From: Chara braunii
Lineage: Eukaryota > Streptophyta > Charophyceae > Charales > Characeae
Length of the DNA: 57,660 nucleotides
Assembly: GCA_003427395.1 (NCBI GenBank)
Contig: BFEA01000735.1
Coordinates: forward strand, 5,837 to 63,496
Direction: 5' to 3'
In this document: piece by piece, positions 30,519 through 41,510 of the stretch
How the letters are laid out: each line of letters starts with the position of its first letter
Numbering within the stretch: the first letter of the stretch is position 1
The notes under the pieces: model-generated
Told to the model about the DNA's origin: nothing
Seen by the model: the letters and a program-made list of their open reading frames with translations, nothing else
Databases searched by the model: none
Program-made: the position numbers and the translations under genes

Positions 30519-30572
30519 GCCCAGATTCTTCTTTTTGAAAAAAAAAAGAAAAAAAAAAGCCCAGATTCTTCT
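30519..30572. mobile_element. Poly(A)-only retroposed insertion with 14-bp target duplication
   Basis: GCCCAGATTCTTCT occurs at 30519-30532 and again at 30559-30572. It flanks only TTTG plus an A-rich tract. This is what an extreme 5' truncation of a LINE/SINE insertion leaves behind. Confidence 0.75.
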
Positions 30573-31976
30573 ATCACAGGAGAACAAAAAAAAAAAAAAT
30601 CTGAAAAACGAATAGCAAGCTACTGAGGGCTGTACCACCCCACACGCCGCCAGGAAAAAGGGCATTTCAAGCTTTAAACTACTAGCAGTGTATCTACCAG
30701 TGTTCTACCAGAAGATTCATGCTGATGTTGCACTTTTGGTCAGTAGTGGATCTCCACAGCTCTGCACAGATAGTGTTCAATGCAAAAAACAATGCGAAAG
30801 TAAGATTGACCAGAGCAGAAAAGGGGGGAGGTTAGACGAAGACGAAGATGTATAGGCAATATCCGAGCGCAGGTGCGCGTCATCAATAATAGAAAGAATT
30901 AACCCACATGACGCACAGCTCTGGGGGCAAAGGTAAGTGCGTTTTTGCTTCTTTTCTTTTCCGAAAGTCGATACGTTTTCTTTTCTTCTTTTCTTTTCTT
31001 AGTAAGCCCTGCCAAAGAGGCAGGGCAGTCCGTTCTAGATTTCGTTACTTGGGCGTAGTAAACAGCAGAATGCTTCCATACTGTATTTCTGGGAAGATGC
31101 AGTAGAAGAGAAAAAAAACAAAAGCCGCCCCAGACCCAAATGGCCCACCCGGACCATATCGCCCGCCCCCAGTTTGCAACGGGAAAAAACTCTATCCCTC
31201 AAAAGGGAAACAATGGACGGCGCCCTATACTAATTTGCAACGACCTTGACAAGATAGCCTGCCCTACGACCGGTCTTAGGGACGACTGCGACTGGACCCT
31301 ATTTTCCGCTGTGGGAGACCCCAAACGAACCCTTCCTAGCGAAGTTGTACTGCACGACCTTACCGAAAATAGAAAGGACTGAAACGACGAAAATGGAACC
31401 CACACAAGCGCATCCTCCTGGCTGCGAACTAGTCTGTGGGGGTGCCATGGTCGAGCCTGGGTACAGCTAGCATGTTTCCCATCACTATGGCACCCGTATG
31501 AGAGTCCACACGGAGCAGACTTAGACTACGGTAGGGCCCATCTCGGGGGGGATAATCCTACGTACACACTGGGTGCTAGTATGGGGTAGGTACTGGGTGC
31601 TTCTCATCCCACAGGTATCTCAGTGACACGATGTCTGTGGGTGGTGCTTCATTCAGGTTGGGGTCCGTGGGAATTCTCGTTGGGGGAATCAGTCGGGACT
31701 GTGGATTCTTGGGGAGCCTGGGGTAGGAAGGCATCATGCTTAGGATACGGGAGGGCTGGATATCGCACCTTAGTGGAAGGGCAGTTCGATGCCCATAGAG
31801 TCTGCGGGATGAAGCACAGATGGGGAATGACTGCATATGCATGGACCCCACCTGTGCCCAGATCGTCCTTAACATTGGAGTTAAGTGTCTGCACGAAGAC
31901 GTTCGGGTTAGTCCGGTAAGCATTGGAGCAAATCACAATCGCTATCTGAGCATTTGCATAGGTCATGGTACAATGG
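30573..31976. other. No gene seen
   Basis: Sequence between the SINE cluster and the gypsy LTR. Frames such as 31140-31382 or 31576-31923 have no family resemblance and overlap each other on both strands. Confidence 0.4.
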
Positions 31977-33069
31977 TGCAACGACTTGCTGATTTCTGCT
32001 GCCGAGATCTGACTGCGAGGTTGTATAGTCGTGTCTTAGGGTCAGATTCGTAATTTTGTTTGTGTCAGGGACTAACCGCCGGTCCAGTCCTGAGGGAAAT
32101 TCGTGAGGGACACATCTGCAATTTACACGAAAATTGCAGGCCCGGAGTTCCCTTAGCTGTTGCGGCCCTTAGAAGACCCGGGCTATCACTAGGACAGCAG
32201 GCCCATCTGGGCCTTGGGCTGTAGAGACGGTCTAGACGCCGTATAGCCGGGTAGGGCCCAGGGCGAGCAGGCCAAACTGATGCGGTACCGGTCCAGTAGG
32301 TCTAGGTCTAGAGTAGGCTAGTCTATTAATAGGACTGAGCCTGTAGTTTAGGGACTTCTGGCTTTTCATTTTCACGATGCACCGTTGTGAGCCAAGAAAG
32401 TTGGTGGTGGTGATTGTCTACAGGCGGCATCCTGAGACCCTCTGGAGGTTGCCATAGCTGGGGCATCCACAGCTCATCTACCCTTGGGGGTATCTACGTC
32501 TGGCTGGGCTAGACCGAGGCTCTTCACTGGGTACTCGTGGGTGGACCACTCCCGCCCATCTCACATCTGGAGATATTAGGGCTGTGTCAGTGGTGCGGCA
32601 GCCATAGCTGCCTGTTTCCTCGTCAGAGTTGTTCATCGGCACTGGAGACTTCATCCCGGGACCTGTTCCTCATCTGGGCGGTTGGCGCTGGCCTTTGGGA
32701 GGCCTTTTCAGTGTTGCGCTACTAACTGGGTGTAGGGTAGAGAGTGGAGTGTGGAGTTCTGAGGGTGCCGAGATACTGAAACAAACTCTGTAACGATAAT
32801 TGGTTCGAGTTGGCTCATCATGAGTGTAAATCCTATTGTTATCCTCGCAGGTGTCTTCTTGTGATTGGTTGTTGGGAGTATTATCAGAGAGTGAGAAATA
32901 CTATGTATATCTCCCCATCTGTGCATGGTTGTGTTTCGTTGCTTACTTTGATCTGTGTGCAGTTTGGACTTTGTCTCCTCTCCCCCTCGTCTTATGCATG
33001 TATGGGTGTGTATGAGATTGTCTGTGTGTGAGTGGCGGTGAAAATCGTCAGACAACCAAGTTCATAACA
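31977..33069 (+). repeat. Gypsy 5' LTR
   Basis: 1093 bp, colinear with the 3' LTR. The main difference is a 30-bp segment present only in the 3' LTR (about 47860-47889). Ends TG...CA. Confidence 0.9.
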
Positions 33070-33071
33070 GT

Positions 33072-33088
33072 TGGTATCGGAGCCGGGT
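33072..33088 (+). promoter_or_regulatory. Primer binding site, initiator-Met type
   Basis: TGGTATCGGAGCC two bases after the LTR end. The usual plant form TGGTATCAGAGC is complementary to initiator tRNA-Met; one base differs here. Confidence 0.8.
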
Positions 33089-34599
33089 AGGATTAGGGAC
33101 ACTAAGGGTTGAGCGCAACAGGGGCATCTTCTTCTTTTGAAGATCTTCTGAAGGGAGTCCATGGCGGTTCATCTCCTTTAGGGCTGAAGCAGTGGAGAAG
33201 AAGATTTGCAGACGACAAATTCAAGTGTACAGTGCTTGGATTGACCAAGCGCAATATCCCTGCCAGAGGGCTTGTCAGAAGTGGTGAGTACAGGGCTACT
33301 TCGCCAAAGTCAACCCTGAGTGCAGATGAGCGATTTGCCTTAGAGTGGCGAATTACCCCTGAACAGTGAGGATAACTGGGTGGCGATACCATCCCTGAGG
33401 AGCGTTGAGCTACATTGACTGCTAGAGTCAATCTCATGCAGAGTTTACCCCAACTGGGGCTAATAATGGCATCAACGACTAATTGGGTTAGTGACGAGAA
33501 ATCTCCAGTTGATTGTTAGATCGCCACTGGACTAGATTCAGTGATCTAGTAAGTAGGATTGAAACGCCTCAGTATCCTGAGCAAGATCAATAAGTTTGAG
33601 GATGATCAGAAGAGGAATTTCTGGAAGCAACTGGCGAGATGAGGGTTTCAGTTTGCCATAGCCAAATCTTCATCATCTTCTGAAGACTACACTGAAACTG
33701 AGTACGTTCCACACAGATCTCTGTATAGCGAAGTATTAAGTGTCAGTATAGTCAGAATTGATGGTCTATCTGTCTGCCAGAGTCCAAATTTAGTTTTGTC
33801 AGACTACATGACAGCCATAGCCATCTTCTCTCTATCTTCACTTTCTCATATCTTCCCCTCTGCTGACTCTTCTCGTCTCAAATCTGTTTTGGGACTGCGT
33901 GACAGTATTGCGCTGAATCCTGTATGCTCAGAATGTGAATTCTGTACTGGGAAGGTATTGATACTGTGGATTGTAATTTTGCTCTGAGTCTAATTATAAC
34001 CAGGGTTATCTAGGGTTAGTCGCAACTACAATTCTGCCCGTCATAATTCAATTCTATCAGTCTGTAGTGAATCACAATTTTGTTGTTGTCATCTGTACAG
34101 AAGCGCTTGACCAGATAATCAGTATTTGGGTAATTACAGTGAATATTGTAAATCGCCATACCTTGGGTATGACTGTCAGAGTCAACAATGGCGAAATTTG
34201 AGTTTGTTGTAGGATTGAAGGTTAGTGACTACATCGTTACATCTTGTTGGTCTGGGATTGTCTGTACATACCACTCTTTCTCTTTCCCACTGTTTCTCTT
34301 GTTTTTTAGTGGGCTTTAGAATTCTAGGATATCTCTGGAATCACTGGAATTGTTTGTACAAACTCCAGTTAAGGTGCAGGGTCAGTAAAAAGGAATCGTG
34401 TGACTAATTTTACTGGACTGTCTGTCTATCTGACCGCTGACCACCAGAGACACGGTTCCAACCCCAATCGTTTGTTGCCCATTCACCCACCTACCTATGT
34501 GAGAGAGATAGCAGTGATTTCTGAGTGTCTGAAGGAAATAGGATATCGTTGCATGCTCCTCTGTTTGTCTACTAACTACTGTTAATCTGAGAGTGGAAA
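33089..34599 (+). other. Gypsy 5' leader
   Basis: About 1.5 kb of untranslated leader between the primer site and gag. Short frames only. No inserted element recognised. Confidence 0.5.
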
Positions 34600-35870
34600 A
34601 TGGTGAATCAGGGTGCTCAGCAACAACCACAGGGAGAAGTAGAAGTGAAGATAGAAGTCCCACAGACTTCTGCCTCCCCGTCTACTACACCCCTGACTGC
34701 TACTCAGCAGAAGGAGTTGCAGGAAAGACTGCATCAGGAGCAGGCGCTGCTTGCAGAACTTGAGAGGTAGGAGACAGTCGAGATGGAGGCTGCAATAGAT
34801 GCCTCACGCAGTGAGTATCTGTTGGAACACTTGAACAAAACTATATCAGATGAGCGTTGCACCGAGGTGACTAGGAACTTGGTGGAGTGGGCCGTTTTGG
34901 AACACAAAGCTACCAGTTCCTATTTCACCAACTGGGATGATCGCATGGGCCGTCTGAAGCGCAAAGTTGATGACCTTGCGGCTCAGCAGTCAAAGTTATT
35001 GGATGCGGTTCAGACTCTAACTGCTCAACTGACAGCAGCCAATCTGATTGCTCCTCAGTCCCCTGCACTCAAAATAAAACCTTCTCTTTCTCCTTCCCCA
35101 TCTCCCTCTGGTTCACGCCATTCTTCCCCTTCACCACCTTCCTCCCACAAAGCCACAGACTGCCCAATGCTTGAATCTGTCCCTGCAGGTGATCAAAGGG
35201 GACCTGAGATCCCAACCCCCAATAAGTTCAAAGGGGAGACTGGGCTGCAGGTACCAAAGCCTACTTGAGAGGCTTCACATGTGTAGAACAGACCAAGGTT
35301 GCAACGGTGCTGGGACTGCTGGAGGGACCCACCCTGAAGTGGGTCACCTCAACCTCCAGCAGTCTGGAGCAACGTCTGGAGGATTGGGTTTTTGGGTTGG
35401 GGGTGGACAGACTTTTGTAGGCCCAAGAGGACCACTTTGCAGACAAGGAGTGGGCCCGCAAAGCTGCTGATAGGATTGCTCGCCTGGGGCAGCAGCGCTA
35501 CAGCGGGACATTGTCGTCCTTGTTTGCAGAGTTCGAGCAATTCACCTCTACCCTTCAGATGATCTGTTGACCAACTTTTGCAGGGTTGCGCCTGAGAAGT
35601 TTGTTGTTGCTTTGTACAGTGCCGGGCACAAGGATTGGAGATCCTTTGGCCGTGCAGCCCTGGACATGGAGGCAAAACTTCATGTTCACGCCCCTTCTTC
35701 TGACAAAAGAAAAAGAGTCTTCCCTCGTGGTGGCAGAAAGGAAAGGTTGCCTTCACTGATGTCGGATGTGGATCAGCCAATGATTCAGACTCCCAAGTTG
35801 ATGTACCATCAGCTGGGACTGAGTCAGATGTTGATACAGATGTTGCAGCGGCCCTGACTTAGGCTGTTTT
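34600..35870 (+). pseudogene. gag: Gypsy gag (frameshifted)
   Basis: The ATG at 34600 opens a frame with one TAG (34768-34770) continuing to 35268. It is Gln/Glu-rich, then a coiled-coil-like DRMGRLKRKVDDLAAQQSKL, then a Ser/Pro-rich linker. After a frameshift the capsid-like Retrotrans_gag part follows: LRGFTCVEQTKVATVLGLLE, PTLKWVTS, ARKAADRIARLGQQRYSG, LSSLFAEFEQF. A third frame from 35567 gives FCRVAPEKFVVALYSAGHKD. A zinc knuckle is not found before the junction near 35955. Gag would form the virus-like particle in the cytoplasm. This copy cannot make it. Confidence 0.8.
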
Positions 35871-35944
35871 GGGAGTTCTGCAGCAGCAGAAACAATTTTC
35901 TCCAGACTCCCGCCACAGGAAAGCCCTCGCTGCCCTCACCTGGA

Positions 35945-36325
35945 CTACAGCCTCCTTCGTCGGCTCAAGAGTTGTATATGTAACCCCCTCTTTTCGCAAA
36001 TTCCCATGACCAACTCCTTGTTCTTCCCACGAAGATCACATCGGTTCGCACGAAGGAACGCTTTCCTGTCCACTGACTTGGAAGCAGATCCGGAAACCAC
36101 CTTGTCCTTGCATTTTCTGGCAGAGGGTCCAACATCGTTCTCCGGATCCTTTTCCCTAACAGCAGCATTATTAAACTTCGACTTCAGGTTAGTGCCACGC
36201 ACCCGAGCCCTTTTCTCCATATCCAACTTCGCCAACGACTCTTTGAGCCTCTCAACCTCTTCTTCAGATTCCTTCCTAGCATTCATTTCACTAATCTGCA
36301 ACGTTTGCAGAGCTTCAACCTCCAT
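35945..36325 (-). pseudogene. PLE ORF1, C-terminal part (frameshifted)
   Basis: Continues the previous ORF after a frame change: EVERLKESLAKLDMEKRARV aligns with IERLKAELDRANMEKTKSNL of the plus-strand copy. FLRANRCDLRGKNKELVMGI then aligns with the SAP-like RKALRKMNMDGVKAI. The frame is cut by the gypsy gag junction. Confidence 0.65.
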
Positions 36326-36331
36326 CTGGTG

Positions 36332-37204
36332 TCATTCCACAATACCTTTGAGATCAATCTCCACATGTCTCTTCGGCGTTTCCCCAGCTGTTGTGCGTAC
36401 CCGAAAGCGCGCATGCGAAGATGGAGTTGGATCCACAGCAATGCTACCTCGCTTATTACCGGGGCGAAGAGCCTCGGACTTCCATTTCTCAACATTCTCC
36501 TCTGCCTCCTCACACTTGCGTTGCAAAGCCAGCACAACATCCTCTAACGCAGACAACCTCTTCTCTGTCGCTGTCTTAATCTCAGCTTGTTCGCGATCCA
36601 ATCGAGCAAGCTCCTCACCCTCCACAGAAGGAGCCACCGAACTGGTGGACGCAACTCCACCATTCAATCTGCGTTGCATATCATTGACCGTGGTCTTAAG
36701 CTTGGCCACATCATCACCGTCATTCGACTTCCGACCATCAATCGCCTTGTAAACCTTATCAAGGCTTTCTGTCAGCTCCAGCTTCATCTGGCGCTGAAAC
36801 TCATCATGTTCTTGCTTCTCACGTAAACGCCTATCCTCCTCGTTTTTTTCGCGTTTCTTACGTTCAGCCTCCTCGCATGTCGCGCGCTCCTTGGCTTCAT
36901 CCGCTTCATGTTTCTCATAGATCTTGGCAACTTTCTCTTCCAGCGAATAGACACGTTTCCCCAACCATCCACCGCCTCCAGTCTGTCCATTGTAAGAAGG
37001 AGCCACCGTACCAACATTAGAATTGTTACTTGGAGGCAAGGTGAGGAGAGGGGTAGTAACTAACGCAATGATATTGTTAGAGTTCTAATTGTTGAGACGT
37101 CCATCAGGGAGAGGACAGAAACGAGAGATATGACCAAACTGACCGCAGTTATAACACGAACGATTGTCACCACTCTGATTGTTAGCCATCTTGTACGAAG
37201 TCAT
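36332..37204 (-). pseudogene. PLE ORF1, second family member: zinc knuckle and coiled coil
   Basis: The ATG at 37204 opens MTSYKMANNQ, then a perfect CCHC knuckle CYNCGQFGHISRFC, then one in-frame TAG (37085-37087). After it the same frame continues to 36332: a Gly-rich linker and a long Glu/Lys/Arg coiled coil (YSLEEKVAKIYEKH, AERKKREKNEEDRRLREKQE). Then LRPGNKRGSIAV, colinear with MRPGNKRGSIIL of the plus-strand copy. Function inferred as an RNA-binding Gag-like protein. The stop may be a mutation, but the other copy also has a stop in the same linker. Confidence 0.7.
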
Positions 37205-37445
37205 GCAACAGTAGTGTAATTCCTACGTCGGTTCCTCCGTGTGAAAAAGTATGTCGAGCACTTGCAACGACAGATGCGTGAACAAGAGTAAAAAACAACA
37301 CAAATCTAGCTTAGAGGTGAGAGCAAGAGAAGAGAAGAAGTCAACAGGAGGAAGAAAAAAAAGAAGAAAACCAGTAGAGAGAGCGACCATGTCCCGAACA
37401 CGACTTGTTTATAAAAATGAACTTAAAGCACATAACATTGCGTAT

Positions 37446-37490
37446 GACCCTACCGGTTTCACCTGGCAGCCAAACAGGATCATCAGGGGC
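37446..37490 (-). ncRNA. Hammerhead-ribozyme-like motif (diverged)
   Basis: Minus strand: core CTGATGA (complement of 37480-37486), helix II CCTG/CAGG with a T.T at the base, GAAA (37457-37460), palindromic ACCGGT (37452-37457), cleavage position A37451. Helix I CCCC/GGGT is only partly paired. It shares the ACCGGT helix III and general spacing with the two plus-strand copies. The missing G-C pair at the base of helix II and the weak helix I make activity doubtful. Confidence 0.6.
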
Positions 37491-38093
37491 CTTCGTAATC
37501 GGTGACATGGCTACTCCTACTAAAGAATTATATACTAACTAGCTACCGAAGAACTACTCACTTCACCACACGCCACCGCTGAAAAAGTCGCATTCCACAA
37601 TCATCAAGAAAGAACGAATTTCAATCACATCGTGACCAAGTTCAAGACAAAAAGACAGTACTAGACCTTTACCCAGGCCGCCAAAAGGGACTAAAGACAG
37701 GTCTAGAAGGAAACAGCCAAAGTTCCAAAAAAAAGATCGATACCTGGTATATCCCAAAGCCTATCCTCCTAATAGTCTCATTAAGGCGCGAGAAAAGACA
37801 ACCTTCGGCCAACACAGACTTACTGGGACCGAATAACGACTTGGTACATCTACGGTAAACACTCTCGAAATTCCCGACAATCCTACAGAATCACGTCCAG
37901 AATCCGCAACACAACACGACGTAACATACTACTGCCAAGTGGTCCGGTTGAACCAAACAAACTTTAGAAACATTCTGAGAACTCACGATCTAAACCCAGG
38001 TATCAACAGAGGACAACATATCGTCAAAACCAAGGATACTACAGACGACCTGCGTTCAAATCGAGACAAAGCACAAGGATTATTATCAAGCAG

Positions 38094-39207
38094 AAATCAC
38101 CACAGCTATATGCTCTTGTATGTGCCCTAAAGCATTGGAAACACTTTCTCCTGGGCAGACATTTCAAGATCTTATCTGATCACTCCACCTTACAGTGGAT
38201 GAAGTCCCAGGGAGAGTTAAACGACAAATTGACACGTTATATTCAGCTCATTGACATGTTTGACTTTGAGCTGAAACATAAGAAGGGTTGCTACAATAAA
38301 GTAGCAGATGCCCTCTCTCGTAGGCCTTATTCTTTTGCGTTGATCTCCTCCGCTCACTCCTTCGGAGAGGAGACCCGCCAGACCATTGCCCGTTTACTGC
38401 CTCAGGACCCGACTTATAGACCCATAATAAGGAATTTGCAAGCAAACCCCAACTCTGAACCAGGCTATGCCCTGAGTTCAGACTTGCAGTACACTAACAA
38501 CAGAGGTGAGGAACGCTTGTGCATTCCCCAGGACCAACGTTTCAGGATATTGCTGATGTCAGAATGTCATGATCCACGCGGACATTTTGGGTTCTTAAAG
38601 TCATATGCTACCCTATCGCAGCGCTTCTTCTGGAAGGAGATGCGGAGTGATCTGCTGCACTATATTGAAACCTGTGAGTTCTATCAGAGAAACAAGGTCC
38701 AGTGTAGACCTCCTCTGGGACTGCTCAAACCCTTACCCATACTCGATGGTCCTGCTGAATCTGTGTCCATAGACTTCACAGATCTAGGCAAGACCACCCC
38801 TCGTGGCATACGTCAGGTAATGGTCTTTGTGGACAGGTTCTCTAAGTACGCAGAGTTCATCCCCTTGCCAGAAGTAGCTAGGGTCCCTGCTGTGAGAGCA
38901 GCGTTTTCAGAGAGGTGGGTCGCTCACCATGGACCGCCCACTTTTATAGTCAGCGATAGAGATCCACGATTCTGCAACAATGAGTGACAGTCCTATTGCA
39001 AGGACTACCTACACTCACGATTGGACATGACTTATGGCCGTCATCCTGAAGCCAATGGTCAGGCTGAAGTGATGAACCAAGTCTTGTTCCAGTTGCTGCG
39101 ACATGTCATCTCTCCAGATCAACAGGATTGGGATCTCCACCTGGCTCGTGCACAACTGGTTTACAATACCTCTCAACGGGGTTCAATCCATGTTGTTTGC
39201 ATTGGGG
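38094..39207 (+). pseudogene. pol: Gypsy RNase H and integrase, N-terminal and core part
   Basis: Begins abruptly inside RNase H: YALVCALKHWKHFLLGRHFK, LSDHSTLQW, then the tether KKGCYNKVADALSRRP. The integrase zinc domain follows (CHDPRGHFGFLK, CEFYQRNK, where the second Cys of CxxC is Tyr). The catalytic core has VSIDFTDL (Asp), FIVSDRDPRF (Asp) and a TGA nonsense (38985-38987) in place of the expected Trp codon. It resumes in frame with HPEANGQAE (Glu). A frameshift near 39165 then gives STGFNPCCLHWG up to the insertion at 39208. Protease and RT are missing upstream. Would integrate cDNA into chromatin; inactive here. Confidence 0.85.
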
Positions 39208-39211
39208 ACGT

Positions 39212-40900
39212 TGTCGGGCGCATCGGTCCGGCACCGCACGTGGCAGCTTGGGACCCTCTCGGCCGCGTCACACAGGAGTTGGACCGACCTCGTCACGGAC
39301 ACACAAATGGAGCTTCCTTAGGCCGCTCCGGCTGAGTGCGCCAGCCATACCTCTCGCGAGCCCCTACGACAGGATAGGACCTACGCGAGGCACAACTTAC
39401 CTCCACCTTACGGGAGCTGTCACCTCCCTTTGGTGGGCGTATCCCCGCCGAGCTACCAGTCCACAGTACGAAAGCTAATCAGTTGCAATCGCAGAGGTGG
39501 ACCAGCCGAGGGCGTTTCTCGTTCGCTGTAGCATAGGGGGTACGCGTGGTAATACACCTCTATCGGACCCGCACGCGAACCGACATCTTGGGGGGCAGAG
39601 GTCCCAAACGCGCCTCGTCGTCGGTCGACTAGGACGCATCCTACACACCACGCGCACACCACTCTACAAACACAAAAATAAAACACGCACACACACACAT
39701 GAAATAGCGCAACACAAACAACGCAGCAACGTTCCTAGCCCCTTCAGTGGTCATCCCATAACTTTCCAATGCGGAAATCGAATAGGCATCGCGCGCGAGA
39801 TTTAGTATAAAACCGTGCGGACGGGTCCGATAGAGGTATTACCACGCGGTCCTCGTTAATCTCGAGAGTCGCATTCGATACTCAAGTGTCAGCTGACACG
39901 CGCCTTGAGGGTTAATCTCTTGACGCTGGACAACCGTCATGCGCGGTTGAAGACCACACACCCTCTTCTGCACTCTGTGCAGAGTAGGTGGTACACAGCT
40001 CCATACTTGTGGTGGAAGTCGTTTCTTACTGCCCTGGAGATGAGTCCTACTCCAGGCCTGGGCGGAAGTCAAGGGGTTTGACTTTTACGGTTGCCACGGA
40101 CTACAACGTCCAACCATACAAACTCCAAAAAGCAAAGGATAATAGAGGGTCTTCCTTTTCTCTCAAACCATAATCCGGTTAACCCTTATGCACAAATACA
40201 GAAGGTCTCTCAAATACTCAGGGTACTCGTAAATATATGACGGTTAATTATATAAAACGATCACTTCTCACAGTCACAGTGGGGCTCCTCTCAACCATAT
40301 ATGTATATAATCGCAGGCAATCACATCCAGAGTCCGAACCACAAATGCACCTGCAATCACATCAAAGATTCATCCAGAAGTCCATGCACTACACAGGGTC
40401 AACTTCAACCATTCATTGCACTCATACCCCTCGCTTTAGCCATACAAGCCTCACTCGTGCAACTCTTAAATAAATACTCAGTACTTTTGTTGGATGACCA
40501 TTTAATAAAGTCCGGGTAAAAACACAACAAAACAGTTCAATCACAAGGTTAAAGCCTTTAGGTTAAGTGGCAGGGGTGAATTGGAGTTGAATCGTAAACT
40601 GACGAATCGACAACCGACCTGTTATCAGTGATAACAGATGATGACCCTTGTAGGATCAAGCTGAAACCAGTCCAAATCCTGAATCAAACAGTCAAGAAGA
40701 CCTGTAGCACAAGACAGACCAATCCCCAAGTTAAAATCATAAGTGTATGGAGAATACAACTCCATAGCACACTCTCACTCAAAATCTTCCTATAAGCTAA
40801 GCCTGAAAATACCTCTAAGCTCGTGCCCAAAGCAAAGGTAGACCCCGACATAATCTTCCCTATACAGAGTGGACTGCCAGAATCACCCTGTCAAAATATA
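39212..40900. other. Left part of insertion: no gene seen
   Basis: GC-rich for about 1 kb, then AT-rich. Short overlapping frames on both strands without family resemblance. Confidence 0.45.
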
Positions 40901-41230
40901 TTCTATCTCCTTCAAACTAAGAAAATTTCGGTAGCGCTTCCCGTAGGAAAAATATATTTTCAGAATTTATATCAGCCTGTATATGAAAACAAAAATAGTC
41001 TTTGACTTTCCAAAGTCCAATTTTGCCTAACTCCCCGAATTAACAAAAATTTGGGCAGCACTCCCTTTAGAAAAGGAGACTTTCCAGATTTTTGCTAAGC
41101 CATATATGAACTTTAGACAAGCTGAACTTTGAAAAGTCAAAAGTTGACTAACTTCTTGGATTTGCAGAAATTTCGGCAGCGCTTCCCGTAAAGAAAGTAG
41201 CTTACCAAATTTTATACAAAGCCAAGTAAA
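40900..41230. repeat. Three about 122-bp tandem repeats with short hairpins
   Basis: TCGGYAGCGCTTCCCGTA or a variant occurs at 40928, 41051 and 41173. Between copies lie small palindromes such as GACTTTCCAAAGTC (about 41004) and ACTTTGAAAAGT (about 41131). Confidence 0.7.
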
Positions 41231-41510
41231 ATAAAAAATCCCAGAAAATACGATAATTGATCTAATTAAAAAAAAACTTAGCTCATAAAATGCAGGAGTT
41301 GAAACTAACTCTTATTGCTCTAGCACGTGGCGAGCCTCTTAAGCAACTACCTGTCAAACTGAAACTCAGACCAAGTAGTAGCCTCACTTAGTCACATGCA
41401 GGCCAAACCACAAAGGTAAGCACCCTCACGAACCCTAATCACCTTAGGCAAACAATAGTTCATAGTCCTTCAATGATTTAACCCTTTATACCCTGCTTAC
41501 ATAGGGCATT

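Larger units (their letters stand above)
35945..37510 (-). mobile_element. Reversed Penelope-like element fragment: hammerhead plus ORF1
   Basis: On the minus strand the order is hammerhead-like motif (37446-37490), pyrimidine-rich leader, zinc knuckle, coiled coil and SAP-like end. This is the same order as in the plus-strand PLE at 50011-51740. It sits exactly where the gypsy protease and RT should be. The PLE ORF2 is absent because the fragment stops at the gypsy gag junction (about 35955). Sequence between 37510 and 38090 is probably more of the fragment's 5' region, but I see no clear match. Confidence 0.75.

Noticed and set aside
30430-30520. Genuine tRNA gene
   Set aside because: A and B boxes are present, but the acceptor and anticodon stems do not fold and the sequence continues into a SINE body.
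31140-31923. Short frames before the gypsy LTR
   Set aside because: Overlapping on both strands, no conserved motif.
34400-34663. Small frames just upstream of gag
   Set aside because: They fall in the gypsy leader and overlap the supported gag start; no homology.
36006-36752. Plus-strand 248-codon frame
   Set aside because: Antisense shadow of the coiled-coil ORF1; the minus strand aligns with the ORF1 at 50571-51740.
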